From: Dehalococcoidales bacterium
Lineage (GTDB): Bacteria; Chloroflexota; Dehalococcoidia; Dehalococcoidales; UBA3254
DNA: 64,000 nucleotides
Direction of reading: 5' to 3'
Assembly (NCBI GenBank): GCA_016926695.1
Contig: JAFGOB010000005.1
Span: forward strand, 6,926-70,925
Shown: piece by piece, positions 17,255 to 25,982 of the stretch
Position numbering within the stretch: the first letter of the stretch is position 1
How the letters are laid out: the number at the start of each line of letters is the position of its first letter
Made by a program: the position numbers and the translations under genes
The notes under the pieces: model-generated
What the model was told of the DNA's origin: nothing
The model's input: the letters and a program-made list of their open reading frames with translations, nothing else
The model's database searches: none

Positions 17255-19012
17255 TTATTTAGCAGCTCTTTCTTCGATCAATTCTTTCAGCTCGGGCGTG
17301 CCGTTTCTGGAAATGTAAGAGGTATGCAAAAGGTGGTGGGATTTTTCTCCCAGCGGCTGGGTGAGGTATTCCTGGTATATTTTTTCAATAGAGGGATTTT
17401 GATGGGACCTGCGGCAGGGCAGGTTTTTATCCTCCTGATAAAGTGACTGTGCCCGCAGGTTTCTCAGGGATAAGTCAAAGCCTATGGGCTGTCCTCCTCC
17501 GCCTACGCACCCTCCGGGACAGGCCATCACTTCAATCATGTGGTAGGGGGACTTCCCGGCCCGGATTTCTTCCGCGATTTTCCGGGCGTTGGCCAGGCCG
17601 TGAACCACGGCGACATTTACTTTAAGGTCATTAACGTCCACGGTAGCCGTGCGGATTCCCCGCATCCCCCTGACCGGTTCGATCTCGATCTCTTCAATAT
17701 CATAGCCGGTAATAAGCTTGTAAGCCGTTCTCAGTGCGGCTTCCATTACCCCGCCGGTCGCCCCGAAAATCGTGCCGGCCCCGGAATAAATACCCATTAG
17801 TTTTTCCGGAGGGGCATCCGGCAGGTTTTTAAAGTCTATGCCTGCCTCCCGGATCATATGGGCGATTTCACGGGTTGTCAGTACGTAATCTACATCCCGG
17901 TACCCGCTGCTGCACATTTCGGGCCTCTGCGCTTCGAACTTTTTGGCGGTGCAGGGCATGACTGAGACGGAGACGATCTTTTCAGGTGGAATCCCGGCTT
18001 TTTCCGCGAAATAGGTCTTGGACAGTGCTCCGAACATCTGCTGCGGCGATTTACAGGTTGAGAGATTGGGGATCAGGTCCGGGTAGAACTGCTCTACGAA
18101 TTTGATCCAGGCCGGGCAGCAGGAGGTCATCAGCGGCAAGACTCCGCCGGAAGTCACTCTTTTGACCAGTTCGCTGCCCTCTTCCATAATGGTCAGGTCG
18201 GCAGTGAAGTTGGTATCAAAAACAGTATCGAAGCCCAGCTTTTTCAAAGCGGCATGCATTTTACCGGTTACCAGCATACCGGGAGCAAGTCCCAGCTCTT
18301 CACCCAGCGCCACACGCACGGCCGGTGCTTCCTGGACCACCACATGTTTCCGGGGATCGTCAATAGCCTGCCAGACAGCCTCGATATGGCTCTTCTCGGT
18401 GATAGCGGCTACGGGGCAGACATGGATACACTGTCCGCAGCTCACGCATTCCGCGTTGCCCAGTCCTCTTTTTAACCCGGTAGTCACGACCAGGTTCTCG
18501 CCACGGTTGGCAAAATCCAGCGCTCCTACCGTCTGGACCTCTTCACAAATCCTGATACATCTTCCACACAGGACGCATTTATTGGGATCCCGGACGATGG
18601 CGACACTCGTCTCATCCCTGGGCAGGTTACGCGGTTTGTGATCAAAGCGGATCTGCTTTACGCCCAGTTCCGAGGCCAGGTCCCTGATCTGGCAGGTATT
18701 GGTCCTGATACAGGTAAAACATTCGGTGGGGTGATTGGAAAGAAGAAGCTCGATGAGCATCTTCCGTATGTTCCGTATTCTCGGAGTATTCGTCCTGACA
18801 ACCATTCCTTCCTGTACCGGGCGTACGCATGAACGGCTGATATTGCGTTCCCCCTCGACTTCCACCACGCAGATGCCGCAGGCTCCCTGGAGGGCCAGCC
18901 CTTCCATATAACATAATCTGGGTATCTTGATGTTGACCTTGCTGGCGGCTTCCAGGATAGTCGTGCCCTCGACAACGCTGACCTGTTCGTTATCAATAGT
19001 TAATGTGATCAT
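17255..19012 (-). CDS. hydA: [FeFe]-hydrogenase catalytic subunit (group A3, bifurcating type)
   Basis: 585 residues. N-terminal 2Fe-2S domain (C34, C45, C48, C62); His-Cys 4Fe-4S site H94-x3-C98-x2-C101-x5-C107; two 4Fe-4S ferredoxin motifs (CVLCGRCIRIC at about 146-156, CVSCGQCIHVC at 189-199); then the H-cluster domain. The H-cluster signatures are L1 TSCCPAW (296-302), L2 MPCTAKKFE and L3 EVMACPGGCVGGGGQP. L1 has Ala where TSCCPGW is usual. With HydB and HydC it should catalyse reversible H2 formation from reduced ferredoxin and NAD(P)H. It is the first gene of the operon; AAGGAG supports the ATG. No HydEFG maturases occur in the window, so they must be elsewhere. Confidence 0.93.
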   Translation of the reverse strand: MITLTIDNEQVSVVEGTTILEAASKVNIKIPRLCYMEGLALQGACGICVVEVEGERNISRSCVRPVQEGMVVRTNTPRIRNIRKMLIELLLSNHPTECFTCIRTNTCQIRDLASELGVKQIRFDHKPRNLPRDETSVAIVRDPNKCVLCGRCIRICEEVQTVGALDFANRGENLVVTTGLKRGLGNAECVSCGQCIHVCPVAAITEKSHIEAVWQAIDDPRKHVVVQEAPAVRVALGEELGLAPGMLVTGKMHAALKKLGFDTVFDTNFTADLTIMEEGSELVKRVTSGGVLPLMTSCCPAWIKFVEQFYPDLIPNLSTCKSPQQMFGALSKTYFAEKAGIPPEKIVSVSVMPCTAKKFEAQRPEMCSSGYRDVDYVLTTREIAHMIREAGIDFKNLPDAPPEKLMGIYSGAGTIFGATGGVMEAALRTAYKLITGYDIEEIEIEPVRGMRGIRTATVDVNDLKVNVAVVHGLANARKIAEEIRAGKSPYHMIEVMACPGGCVGGGGQPIGFDLSLRNLRAQSLYQEDKNLPCRRSHQNPSIEKIYQEYLTQPLGEKSHHLLHTSYISRNGTPELKELIEERAAK

Positions 19013-19157
19013 TTAATCTCCTTGTAGCCGGTGTCCTGGTATTCAGGATATTTTTTTGACAGGTGGATATTTCTTTTACACCTTCCTTGTACCATTTAAA
19101 CTCTCCGGGAGTAATATCAGCATCCGCTTTGATAACGATTCAGCTAATTCAGAGGAT

Positions 19158-19173
19158 TAGGCATTTATGCCTA
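19158..19173. promoter_or_regulatory. 16-base palindrome in the hyd upstream region
   Basis: TAGGCATTTATGCCTA is a perfect palindrome about 145 bases upstream of hydA and 140 bases upstream of the divergent small gene. It could be an operator for the hydrogenase operon. It does not look like a Rex site (TTGTGAA-type). The rest of the 300-base spacer 19013-19312 shows nothing else I can name. Confidence 0.4.
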
Positions 19174-19312
19174 TTCGGGAAAAGGAAAGAGGGTATTTGT
19201 GTTCTGACCTGTTTTTCCAGGCCTGTTGGCTTCATAAATGATTGAAAAACGCCGTTTGATTTGGGGGAAAAAGCCTATTGCAAAAGGAAAATTCGGGATT
19301 AAAATATAATAT

Positions 19313-19570
19313 ATGGAAGGGAAAGACCGCTACAATCCGGATGTTTACAAACGGCTGGATCTTGTCCGGAAGCAGTTCCAGGCCCACAGGGCTGAACAGC
19401 GCCGGCAGGAAGCTGTTGAGCGCAAACAGGAGGCGGCCGAACGCCGGCAGGAAAGGCTGGAGGCCTTAAAACAGAACAGGGTGAAAATAGGCAGGATCGC
19501 GGCCTATACCCTGATGGGAATAGTCCTCCTGTCGGTGATCGGTGTGGCTATCAGCGGAGCCTTCAGGTAG
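19313..19570 (+). CDS. Small protein with charged coiled coil and one C-terminal membrane helix
   Basis: 85 residues. Residues ~15-55 are rich in Arg, Gln and Glu with heptad-like spacing (RQEAVERKQEAAERRQERLEA), and residues 61-82 form a single membrane helix (IAAYTLMGIVLLSVIGVAI). This looks like a tail-anchored protein with a cytoplasmic coiled coil. A stop codon sits two codons upstream, fixing the ATG at 19313, but the ribosome-binding site is weak (AAAGGA lies about 25 bases away). Function unknown. It diverges from the hyd operon and converges on selB. Confidence 0.5.
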   Translation: MEGKDRYNPDVYKRLDLVRKQFQAHRAEQRRQEAVERKQEAAERRQERLEALKQNRVKIGRIAAYTLMGIVLLSVIGVAISGAFR

Positions 19571-19605
19571 AGCTATTATCGTTCCGGCTTTCTTTGCACA
19601 TGTGA

Positions 19606-21459
19606 CTACACGGCAATGCGGTCGTCGCCTACGCGCCTGGTCAGCTTCTTCTCATCCATGTATTCCAGCAATGCCAGCACATATTTGCGGCTGCTCTGAA
19701 ACATGTCCCGCACTTCGGCAACAGTGATCTTGCCGCTCTGTTGGATGTAGTCCAGGATTCTGGCCACCATTTCGTTATAAGCTTCAGCAGCAAAGACCAC
19801 ACCGGCTGTCGTCCTGACTACCTGACCCCGGTCTATCAGCAGGTTAAGAAGGTCCTGCTCCAGCGCGATTTCCGTCACCGGAGAATAGGGGTTCTTCCTT
19901 AACTGCTGCATAAAGGTTTCAATTTTGGACTGCTGTGAGTCTGATAGCCTGATGTTGAAGTCCGGCAGGCGTATCAGAGAGTTTTCCTCAACAATCGTTC
20001 CCTGGCTGCTTAGCTTTTGCAGGGCTTCCTGGAAATATGTTCCCAGCTTCATTTTGCTGCTGATTTCGGCCTTGGGAATACCTGTACGCAGGGGGAATTT
20101 ACGGTGGTAGTCACTCACCAGGGCAGTCAGGGTGCTGACCGCCTGCTGCCAGGCCTCGGCCGTAAAAAGAAGGCTGTTTTTCCCTTCACCCAGACCGACC
20201 AGTTGGCCCTGGTGGAGAAGGGTGTCAACTGCTTCCCTGGCTGCCTCCGGAGCAAGGTTGCTCTGCGAAATCAGGTCGGCCGCTTCACGGGGCTGCCTGG
20301 CCTTTAGGCTGGCCAGCAGGACCTGCTCTACCTTGCCTTCACCCCGTGTTTTAAGATTTTCGATAATTTCAGCACGGAAACGGCGGTGGCGTTGCTTGGG
20401 ATGGGCTTCTATTACGATCCCTCCACCCAGGGTATCCATTGGCGAGCGGATTACGTAGCGGTCCCCGTTGACCACCGCCAAAGGTTCATCCAGGACGAAC
20501 TGCACCCAGGTGGTCTCTCCCGGCTGTACATCCTCTTTCTCCAGCATTCTCACACGCGCCATGACCTCGGCCGATCCGCAGTGCAGGCTGACCTCGGTAT
20601 TGTGCCTGAGAGGACGTTCGAGCCGGTCAAGCAGGCGGAGGCGGGCATCCAGCAGCGTGGTTGGCCTCAGCCAGCCCGGACAGGTAAGGATGTTGCCTCT
20701 CCTGATCTCACTTGAGTTCAGTCCTACCAGATTAACCGCCACACGGCTTCCGGGACTGACACTGTTAAGTTGGGTCTTATGGGTCTGGAGACCTCTTATC
20801 CTTGACTTTAAAGCGGGCGGAGTGACTTCCACTTCCTGGCCCAGCGCGAACTTGCCATCGATCAGGGTACCTGTTACTACCGTGCCTGAACCGGAGATTG
20901 TAAAGACCCTGTCGATGGGCAAACGCGGTTTACCGATATCACGTCTGGGTTCCGCCTGGCTGAGGCTGGAGGCTATTGCCTCTTTCAATTCCTCAAGTCC
21001 TTCTCCGGTAACTGCCGACACCGCCAGGATAGGCGCTCCGGCAAAACCGGTGGGTTTGAGCAGGTCTTCAACCTCCATTCCCACCAGTGTGACCTGGTCC
21101 TGGTCTGTGAGGTCAGACTGTGTTATTACCGCTATGGCCCGCGGTACTTCCATCAGGTCCAGGATATCCAGGTGTTCGCGTGTCTGTTGCTTAACGGATT
21201 CGTTGGCGGATACGATCAGCAGCACCAGATCCATACCGCTGACGCCTGCCAGCATATTTTTTATAAAATGCTCGTGTCCGGGAACATCCACCACTCCAAC
21301 TTCAAGTCCGCCGGGCAACTTCAGCCAGGCGAAGCCGAGGTCGATGGTCATCTCCCGGGCTTTTTCTTCGGCCAGACGGTCGGGATCTATACCCGTCAGG
21401 GCCCGTACGAGCGTTGATTTTCCATGGTCCACGTGTCCTGCAGTGCCGATTACAAACAT
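19606..21459 (-). CDS. selB: Selenocysteine-specific elongation factor SelB
   Basis: About 617 residues. The start is taken at MFVIGTAGHVDHGKST, because AAGGAG lies eight bases upstream of it; a longer frame reaches 21522 without support. The G1 motif GHVDHGKST and G3 motif DVPGHEHF mark the translational GTPase domain, followed by EF-Tu-like beta barrels and C-terminal winged-helix domains that bind the SECIS hairpin. SelB delivers Sec-tRNA(Sec) to in-frame UGA codons. It sits downstream of selA with a gap of about 120 bases. I found no SECIS-bearing gene or tRNA-Sec in the window. Confidence 0.93.
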   Translation of the reverse strand: MFVIGTAGHVDHGKSTLVRALTGIDPDRLAEEKAREMTIDLGFAWLKLPGGLEVGVVDVPGHEHFIKNMLAGVSGMDLVLLIVSANESVKQQTREHLDILDLMEVPRAIAVITQSDLTDQDQVTLVGMEVEDLLKPTGFAGAPILAVSAVTGEGLEELKEAIASSLSQAEPRRDIGKPRLPIDRVFTISGSGTVVTGTLIDGKFALGQEVEVTPPALKSRIRGLQTHKTQLNSVSPGSRVAVNLVGLNSSEIRRGNILTCPGWLRPTTLLDARLRLLDRLERPLRHNTEVSLHCGSAEVMARVRMLEKEDVQPGETTWVQFVLDEPLAVVNGDRYVIRSPMDTLGGGIVIEAHPKQRHRRFRAEIIENLKTRGEGKVEQVLLASLKARQPREAADLISQSNLAPEAAREAVDTLLHQGQLVGLGEGKNSLLFTAEAWQQAVSTLTALVSDYHRKFPLRTGIPKAEISSKMKLGTYFQEALQKLSSQGTIVEENSLIRLPDFNIRLSDSQQSKIETFMQQLRKNPYSPVTEIALEQDLLNLLIDRGQVVRTTAGVVFAAEAYNEMVARILDYIQQSGKITVAEVRDMFQSSRKYVLALLEYMDEKKLTRRVGDDRIAV

Positions 21460-21578
21460 AGGTACGCTCCTTGTGCCGGTGAAAGGTACGGCATACCATT
21501 CCACTATATACCGATGTGTCACACGGAAACACCGGAAGATATTTATACCTCAGGATGAGGGTGAAAAAATCAGGTTGT

Positions 21579-22952
21579 TTAGGCCTCCCTGATAATATGT
21601 TTCAGAGCTTCGATCACCTCCGTGTCCTGTTCGGGAAAAACGGTACGGGGATCGAGCAGTAATAGATTATCGCTGATACGTCCTATCACAGGGGGGTCGT
21701 GCTGCCTGAGCCGGGCGGCCATTTTTTGCGCCATAGCCGGTCTGGTGGGATCGCCGAAGGCCAGGAGAAAGGTAGGCAGTACGGCTCCGGGCAGGCTGCC
21801 GCCCCCTATCAGGCTTTGGCCCTCCGTTACCCTGGCCTGTCCCCTGAAATGAGCGCTCCACAGGGCGGCCCGGCGTTCAATCTCGGAGGGTGAAAGGGAA
21901 ATCATGCGCCAGACAGGCACCTTGGTCAGGGCTTCTCCTTTCAGGTAGTGAAGAAGGGTTGCCGCCAGGCCTGCCAGGCGGGTCTTGTCCACGCGAAGCG
22001 CACGCACCAGCGGGTGTTTCTTCAATTTATCTACAAGGACTTTTTTCCCCGCGATGATGCCTGCCTGCGGTCCCCCCAGCAGCTTGTCGCCGGAGAAGAA
22101 GACCAGGTCCGCACCTGTCTTTACAGCCTGCTGTATGGTCGGTTCGGCTGCCAGGCCGAACTGTGCGGTATCCAGCGGACAGCCGCTGCCCAGGTCATCC
22201 AGCACCGGAATTTGATATTGCTTTCCCAGAAGGACCAGTTCTTCAAGCGATACCATCTGGGTGAAGCCGACTACCCTGAAGTTGCTGGAGTGCACGCGCA
22301 GCAGCGCGGCTGTGCGGGGTGTCACAGCCTGTTCGTAATCACGCAGATAGGTGCAGTTGGTTGTACCCACCTCCACCAGTTTTGCCCCGCTCTGCCGCAT
22401 GACCTCGGGAATACGAAATCCCCCGCCGATTTCCACTGCCTGTCCCCGGGAGACAACAACCTCTTTTCTTTTGGCCAGGGCTGTCAGCCCCAGCATGACG
22501 GCCGAGGCATTGTTGTTGACTACCAGGGCGGCTTCCGCCCCGCTCAGGCGGCAAAGCAGGGATTCGACGTGGATATGTCTTGATCCGCGCTCACCGCTGC
22601 CCAGGTCAAATTCCAGGTTGTTATACTCCAGTGATGATGCCTGCATGGCGCTGACGGCCTCGGCACTCAGCGGAGCGCGTCCCAGGTTGGTGTGAAGCAC
22701 CACACCCGTGGCATTAACCAGGGGGCGCAGGCTGGGACGGGTGAGTGCCAAAACCTGCCCGCAGACATTTTCTACTATAGATTCCATGCCGGGGGCAGCT
22801 TTCCCCCGTCCGATTTCAAGGCGTGTAAGACTCAACGCTTCCCGTACCAGGTCCGTGATTATCTCACGGGGTAACAGGGTATTCAGTTCCCGTATCTTTT
22901 CATGTGCCAGCAGCTTATCTACGGAAGGAAGTGAACGCAGATTATTGTCCAT
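21579..22952 (-). CDS. selA: L-seryl-tRNA(Sec) selenium transferase SelA
   Basis: A 457-residue PLP-dependent enzyme that converts Ser-tRNA(Sec) to Sec-tRNA(Sec) using selenophosphate. The N-terminal RSLPSVDKLL region and the NATGVVLHTNLGRAPLS segment are family hallmarks. The PLP lysine lies in FFSGDKLLGGPQAGII, preceded by the aspartate-rich PVLDDLGSGCP stretch. Length is normal for SelA. Followed by selB on the same strand, it shows the organism makes selenoproteins, probably oxidoreductases such as formate dehydrogenase encoded elsewhere. Confidence 0.94.
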   Translation of the reverse strand: MDNNLRSLPSVDKLLAHEKIRELNTLLPREIITDLVREALSLTRLEIGRGKAAPGMESIVENVCGQVLALTRPSLRPLVNATGVVLHTNLGRAPLSAEAVSAMQASSLEYNNLEFDLGSGERGSRHIHVESLLCRLSGAEAALVVNNNASAVMLGLTALAKRKEVVVSRGQAVEIGGGFRIPEVMRQSGAKLVEVGTTNCTYLRDYEQAVTPRTAALLRVHSSNFRVVGFTQMVSLEELVLLGKQYQIPVLDDLGSGCPLDTAQFGLAAEPTIQQAVKTGADLVFFSGDKLLGGPQAGIIAGKKVLVDKLKKHPLVRALRVDKTRLAGLAATLLHYLKGEALTKVPVWRMISLSPSEIERRAALWSAHFRGQARVTEGQSLIGGGSLPGAVLPTFLLAFGDPTRPAMAQKMAARLRQHDPPVIGRISDNLLLLDPRTVFPEQDTEVIEALKHIIREA

Positions 22953-23026
22953 GGCTTTTATTATAGACTATTGTACGGATAATAGACCAACGGCCTGCGC
23001 ATTCAGGTGTGTTCTGCCTGTTTCAT

Positions 23027-23608
23027 TTATTTTCCGCTGCGGGCTTTAATGTGCAGATTTCTCCAGAGTATTAAAGCCATCATTCCGGCCAGCCCGGCTA
23101 TCATCAGCCACAGTCCTGTTGCGGAAGAGGCAGGCGCCTTGGCGGGTGCTGCGTTTACACTGAAATTGTACGTGTCAATCACGATTCCGGACCAGGGCTG
23201 GGCGTATTCCAGGGTTACCTCCGATGTTCCGGACATAAAGACTTTAAAAGTCCATATCTCGGTGCCCGGACGGCCCGAAACAGGCGGATTGACGGGCTCC
23301 GGCGGCACCCATTCATATTCCATTAGTTTCAGAACTGCCGTATCACTGATCCCGGCCAGTTGCCAGGAGAATCCCGTGGAGTGATTTGACTCCAGGCGGA
23401 CGACTATTTCATCACAGCCGTCTACGTCAAGCACGGCGCCGTTGTCATTATCGTCCAGGGGAATTATCACAGAGTTATTACCTGATGGCAGAGCGAGTGT
23501 GGTACGGGTATCCGGGAGATAGGAAGCAGTTGCCGGTAATGAGCCACCGAGTACCAGGGCCAACAGGACTCCAAACATCAGTATAACTTTCATCCATGGT
23601 CTGGTCAT
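23027..23608 (-). CDS. Chagasin-type (I42) cysteine protease inhibitor, membrane-anchored
   Basis: 193 residues with an N-terminal signal peptide (VILMFGVLLALVLGGSLPATA) and a C-terminal membrane helix (GLWLMIAGLAGMMALILW). The middle carries the three chagasin loops in the right order: NHSTGFSW (consensus NPTTGF), GRPGTEIWTFK (GxxGxxxW) and QPWSG (RPW). Family members block papain-type (C1) proteases. It is probably displayed outside the cell and could protect surface proteins such as those at 4.4-12.8 kb, but that link is speculation. AGGAGG lies just upstream of the ATG. Confidence 0.8.
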   Translation of the reverse strand: MTRPWMKVILMFGVLLALVLGGSLPATASYLPDTRTTLALPSGNNSVIIPLDDNDNGAVLDVDGCDEIVVRLESNHSTGFSWQLAGISDTAVLKLMEYEWVPPEPVNPPVSGRPGTEIWTFKVFMSGTSEVTLEYAQPWSGIVIDTYNFSVNAAPAKAPASSATGLWLMIAGLAGMMALILWRNLHIKARSGK

Positions 23609-24120
23609 TTCAATCCTCCTGAAATATCATAACGTCACTAAAGTCTGTGACTATTTTAGCATAATTCCGTTAGAAATTTTCAAATCAACATTAGAAAAGC
23701 CTTTGCCCGTTCTGCGCACGCTCAGTGTACTTGTGAACAATATCCGGAGGATGCCGGTTCTTAAACGAGGTTGTCCCGGAATGAATGTGTATGATATTAT
23801 TATCTGGTAAAAAAAGACTGAAGAAAAAATCCAACCAGCCCTGATGATGCTGCGGTAACCGCTGGTGGCCGTGCCCGACGGGAGAGAAGTCGACGCCGGT
23901 ATCTAGTGTAGTGTCTCATAAACAGATTTACCGTAGCTTGAAGCTAAAAGCGCACTGAGACTGTAAACTTAATTAACTGGCACTACACTGGCATGAAACC
24001 TCCGGAGACTTGAAAATAACCTGATGAACCTTGTAGCAGCACAGCCAAATGTTATTAAGTATAGTTAACCGAATAACACTGAACAAAATATCGGTGAAGG
24101 AGTAGAAAACCGGTCTGAAG
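23609..24120. other. Long structured intergenic region upstream of the aconitase-like operon
   Basis: A 512-base spacer without a credible gene. Positions 23832-23903 are GC-rich and can fold: ACCAGC (23834-23839) pairs with GCTGGT (23871-23876 region), enclosing GCGG/CCGC, and a CCCGACGGG hairpin follows. This resembles a structured leader RNA but I cannot match it to a known riboswitch class. An inverted repeat (23905-23989) follows. The remainder to 24120 is AT-rich with a GAAGGAG that lies too far from the ATG to act as its ribosome-binding site. Confidence 0.4.
23905..23989. repeat. 85-base element bounded by inverted repeats (MITE-like)
   Basis: AGTGTAGTG (23905-23913) is exactly complementary to CACTACACT (23981-23989), and TCTCA (23914-23918) to TGAGA (23956-23960). 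The layout suggests a tiny non-autonomous element or a long imperfect RNA hairpin. No target-site duplication is evident, so mobility is unproven. Confidence 0.35.
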
Positions 24121-25377
24121 ATGGGAAAAACGATTGCTGAAAAGATATTGAGCCGGAAGTCCGGCACGGATGCCCGTGCGGGTGATATTGTCATAGCCGG
24201 AGTGGACCTGGTCTTTGTACAGGATACCACCGGGCCGTTGACCATCCGCCAGTTCCAGGAAAGCGGACTACAGGTAGCCGATAAAGAAAAAACCGTACTG
24301 TTTTTCGATCATGCGGCACCCAGCCCTGGTTTCGCTCTCTCCAACGACCATATGTTTCTGCGCCAGTTCGCGGAGCAGAGCGGCGTAAACCTTTCCGATG
24401 TAGGAGAAGGGGTCTGTCATCAGAGAGTAGCGGAAACACTGGCCAAGCCCGGAGATGTGATTGTGGGGGCTGATTCTCATACCGTTACGGCGGGGGGACT
24501 GGGGGCTTTTGCCACGGGAATGGGCTCTTCCGATATTGCGGTTGCCATGGGACTGGGCAAGACCTGGTTCCGCGTGCCGGAAACATTCAAGGTACAGACC
24601 GCAGGCCGGTTCGGACGGTGCGTTTCTTCCAAGGACCTTATTTTACACCTGATAGGACTGATAGGCGCGGACGGTGCGACCTACAAGGCCCTTGAGTTTT
24701 GCGGTGCGGCAATAGATGAGATGAGTGTTCCGGAGAGGCTTACCATAGCTAATATGGCAGTCGAGGCCGGGGCCAAGGCGGGTATTTTCGCCTCCGATAA
24801 TAATACCCGTGAATACCTCGAAAAGCAGGGGCGGGGTCAGGACTACCAGCCCATTTCCGCCGATTCCGACGCTGTTTATGAGAGGGTAATCGAAATTGAC
24901 CTTGATAAGCTGGAGCCTACCGTTTCGAAGCCCCATACCGTGGATAATACGGCCAGGGCCGGCGAGCTCAAGGGGACCAGGATACAGGAGGTCTTTATAG
25001 GCACATGTACCAACGGGCGGATCGAAGACCTGGCCCTGGCGGCTTCTATACTGAAGGACAAGAAACGCCATCCTGGGACGAGGCTTATTGTCGGTCCCGC
25101 CTCCAGGACCATCCTGCTGGAGGCCATCAAAGAAGGTTACATAAGCACACTGGTAGAAGCCGGGGCGATTATACTGCCGCCCGGCTGCGGGGCCTGCCTG
25201 GGATTGCATCAGGGCGTACTGGGCAACGGCGAGGCCTGTTTGTCCACGGCCAACCGCAACTTTAAAGGCCGGATGGGTAACCCGGAATCTTTTATATACC
25301 TGGCAAGCGTGGCTACCGCAGCCGCCAGTGCCGTCAGGGGTGAAATAACCGACCCGCGCGAGGTGGAGGAATGTTAA
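24121..25377 (+). CDS. LeuC-like aconitase-family large subunit (likely aconitase/homoaconitase role)
   Basis: A 418-residue dehydratase large subunit of the LeuC/HACN branch. It has the catalytic VGADSHTVTAGGLGAFATGMGSSD region. The 4Fe-4S cysteines are in FIGTCTNGR and LPPGCGACLG. These enzymes isomerise isopropylmalate, citrate or related 2-hydroxy acids. The directly following small subunit and NAD-type isocitrate dehydrogenase, rather than leuA or leuB, suggest that this pair converts citrate to isocitrate for 2-oxoglutarate synthesis, as in the similar gene order I recall from Dehalococcoides. A TAG just upstream fixes the ATG at 24121, but the ribosome-binding site is weak. Confidence 0.85.
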   Translation: MGKTIAEKILSRKSGTDARAGDIVIAGVDLVFVQDTTGPLTIRQFQESGLQVADKEKTVLFFDHAAPSPGFALSNDHMFLRQFAEQSGVNLSDVGEGVCHQRVAETLAKPGDVIVGADSHTVTAGGLGAFATGMGSSDIAVAMGLGKTWFRVPETFKVQTAGRFGRCVSSKDLILHLIGLIGADGATYKALEFCGAAIDEMSVPERLTIANMAVEAGAKAGIFASDNNTREYLEKQGRGQDYQPISADSDAVYERVIEIDLDKLEPTVSKPHTVDNTARAGELKGTRIQEVFIGTCTNGRIEDLALAASILKDKKRHPGTRLIVGPASRTILLEAIKEGYISTLVEAGAIILPPGCGACLGLHQGVLGNGEACLSTANRNFKGRMGNPESFIYLASVATAAASAVRGEITDPREVEEC

Positions 25378-25865
25378 AGGGCAAAGTGTTCAAGTTTGGC
25401 GACAATATTTCAACGGATCTGATCGTGCCGGGCCGTCTGGCGGGACTGCGCAGTAATTTGCCGGAGCTGGCCAAACATGTCCTGGAGGATGCCGATCCGG
25501 GCTTCGCCTCGCGTGTAAAGCCGGGAGATTTCGTGGTCGGAGGGAACAATTTCGGGCTGGGTTCCAGCCGCGAACATGCTCCCCTGGTTATCAAAATGGC
25601 GGGCGTAAGCGCGGTGCTGGCCAAATCCGTCGCGCGTATCTTTTTCAGGAATTCCATTAACCAGGGACTGCCGGTCCTGATCTGCGATACATCTCAAATC
25701 GACGACGGCGATACACTGGAGGTAGACCTGGCGGCTGGAACGATCAGAGACCTGAGTAAAGGCATTGACCTTACTTTTGGTAAAATCCCACCGGTGATGT
25801 TGAATATTCTTAATCAGGGCGGGCTTCTGCCCTATATAAAAAAATACGGCGATTTCAAACTATAA
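25371..25865 (+). CDS. LeuD-like aconitase-family small subunit
   Basis: A 164-residue swivelling domain protein that completes the heterodimeric dehydratase. It has the family start KGKVFKFGDNISTDLIVPGR, and the GGNNFGLGSSREHAP loop that contacts the substrate gamma-carboxylate. The ATG overlaps the end of the large subunit gene by seven bases with GGTGGAGG ahead, showing translational coupling. Specificity (isopropylmalate, citrate or homocitrate) cannot be settled from the sequence alone; neighbours favour citrate. Confidence 0.87.
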   Translation: MLKGKVFKFGDNISTDLIVPGRLAGLRSNLPELAKHVLEDADPGFASRVKPGDFVVGGNNFGLGSSREHAPLVIKMAGVSAVLAKSVARIFFRNSINQGLPVLICDTSQIDDGDTLEVDLAAGTIRDLSKGIDLTFGKIPPVMLNILNQGGLLPYIKKYGDFKL

Positions 25866-25982
25866 TGAAATATAAGATAATAGCCGGTATTTTCATTTAT
25901 AAGACCATTCTCATGCCGTCAGCAACAAATTCCGTTTTATTCAGAGGCAATGACCTGAAATAAAGACAGGAGTAAAATATTC

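Noticed and set aside
20468..21592. 374-residue plus-strand frame
   Set aside because: Serine/arginine/proline-rich shadow of selB, which has unambiguous motifs on the other strand.
21948..22583. 211-residue plus-strand frame opposite selA
   Set aside because: No domains, overlaps a clear SelA entirely, and its composition follows the codon shadow.
23826..23900. Possible hammerhead ribozyme or riboswitch
   Set aside because: CTGATGA occurs, but the GAAA and stem III partners of a hammerhead are missing, and conserved cores of cobalamin, glycine, Moco, THF or c-di-GMP classes do not align by eye.
22953..24120. tRNA-Sec near selA
   Set aside because: No sequence with a UCA anticodon and extended acceptor or variable arm could be folded here.
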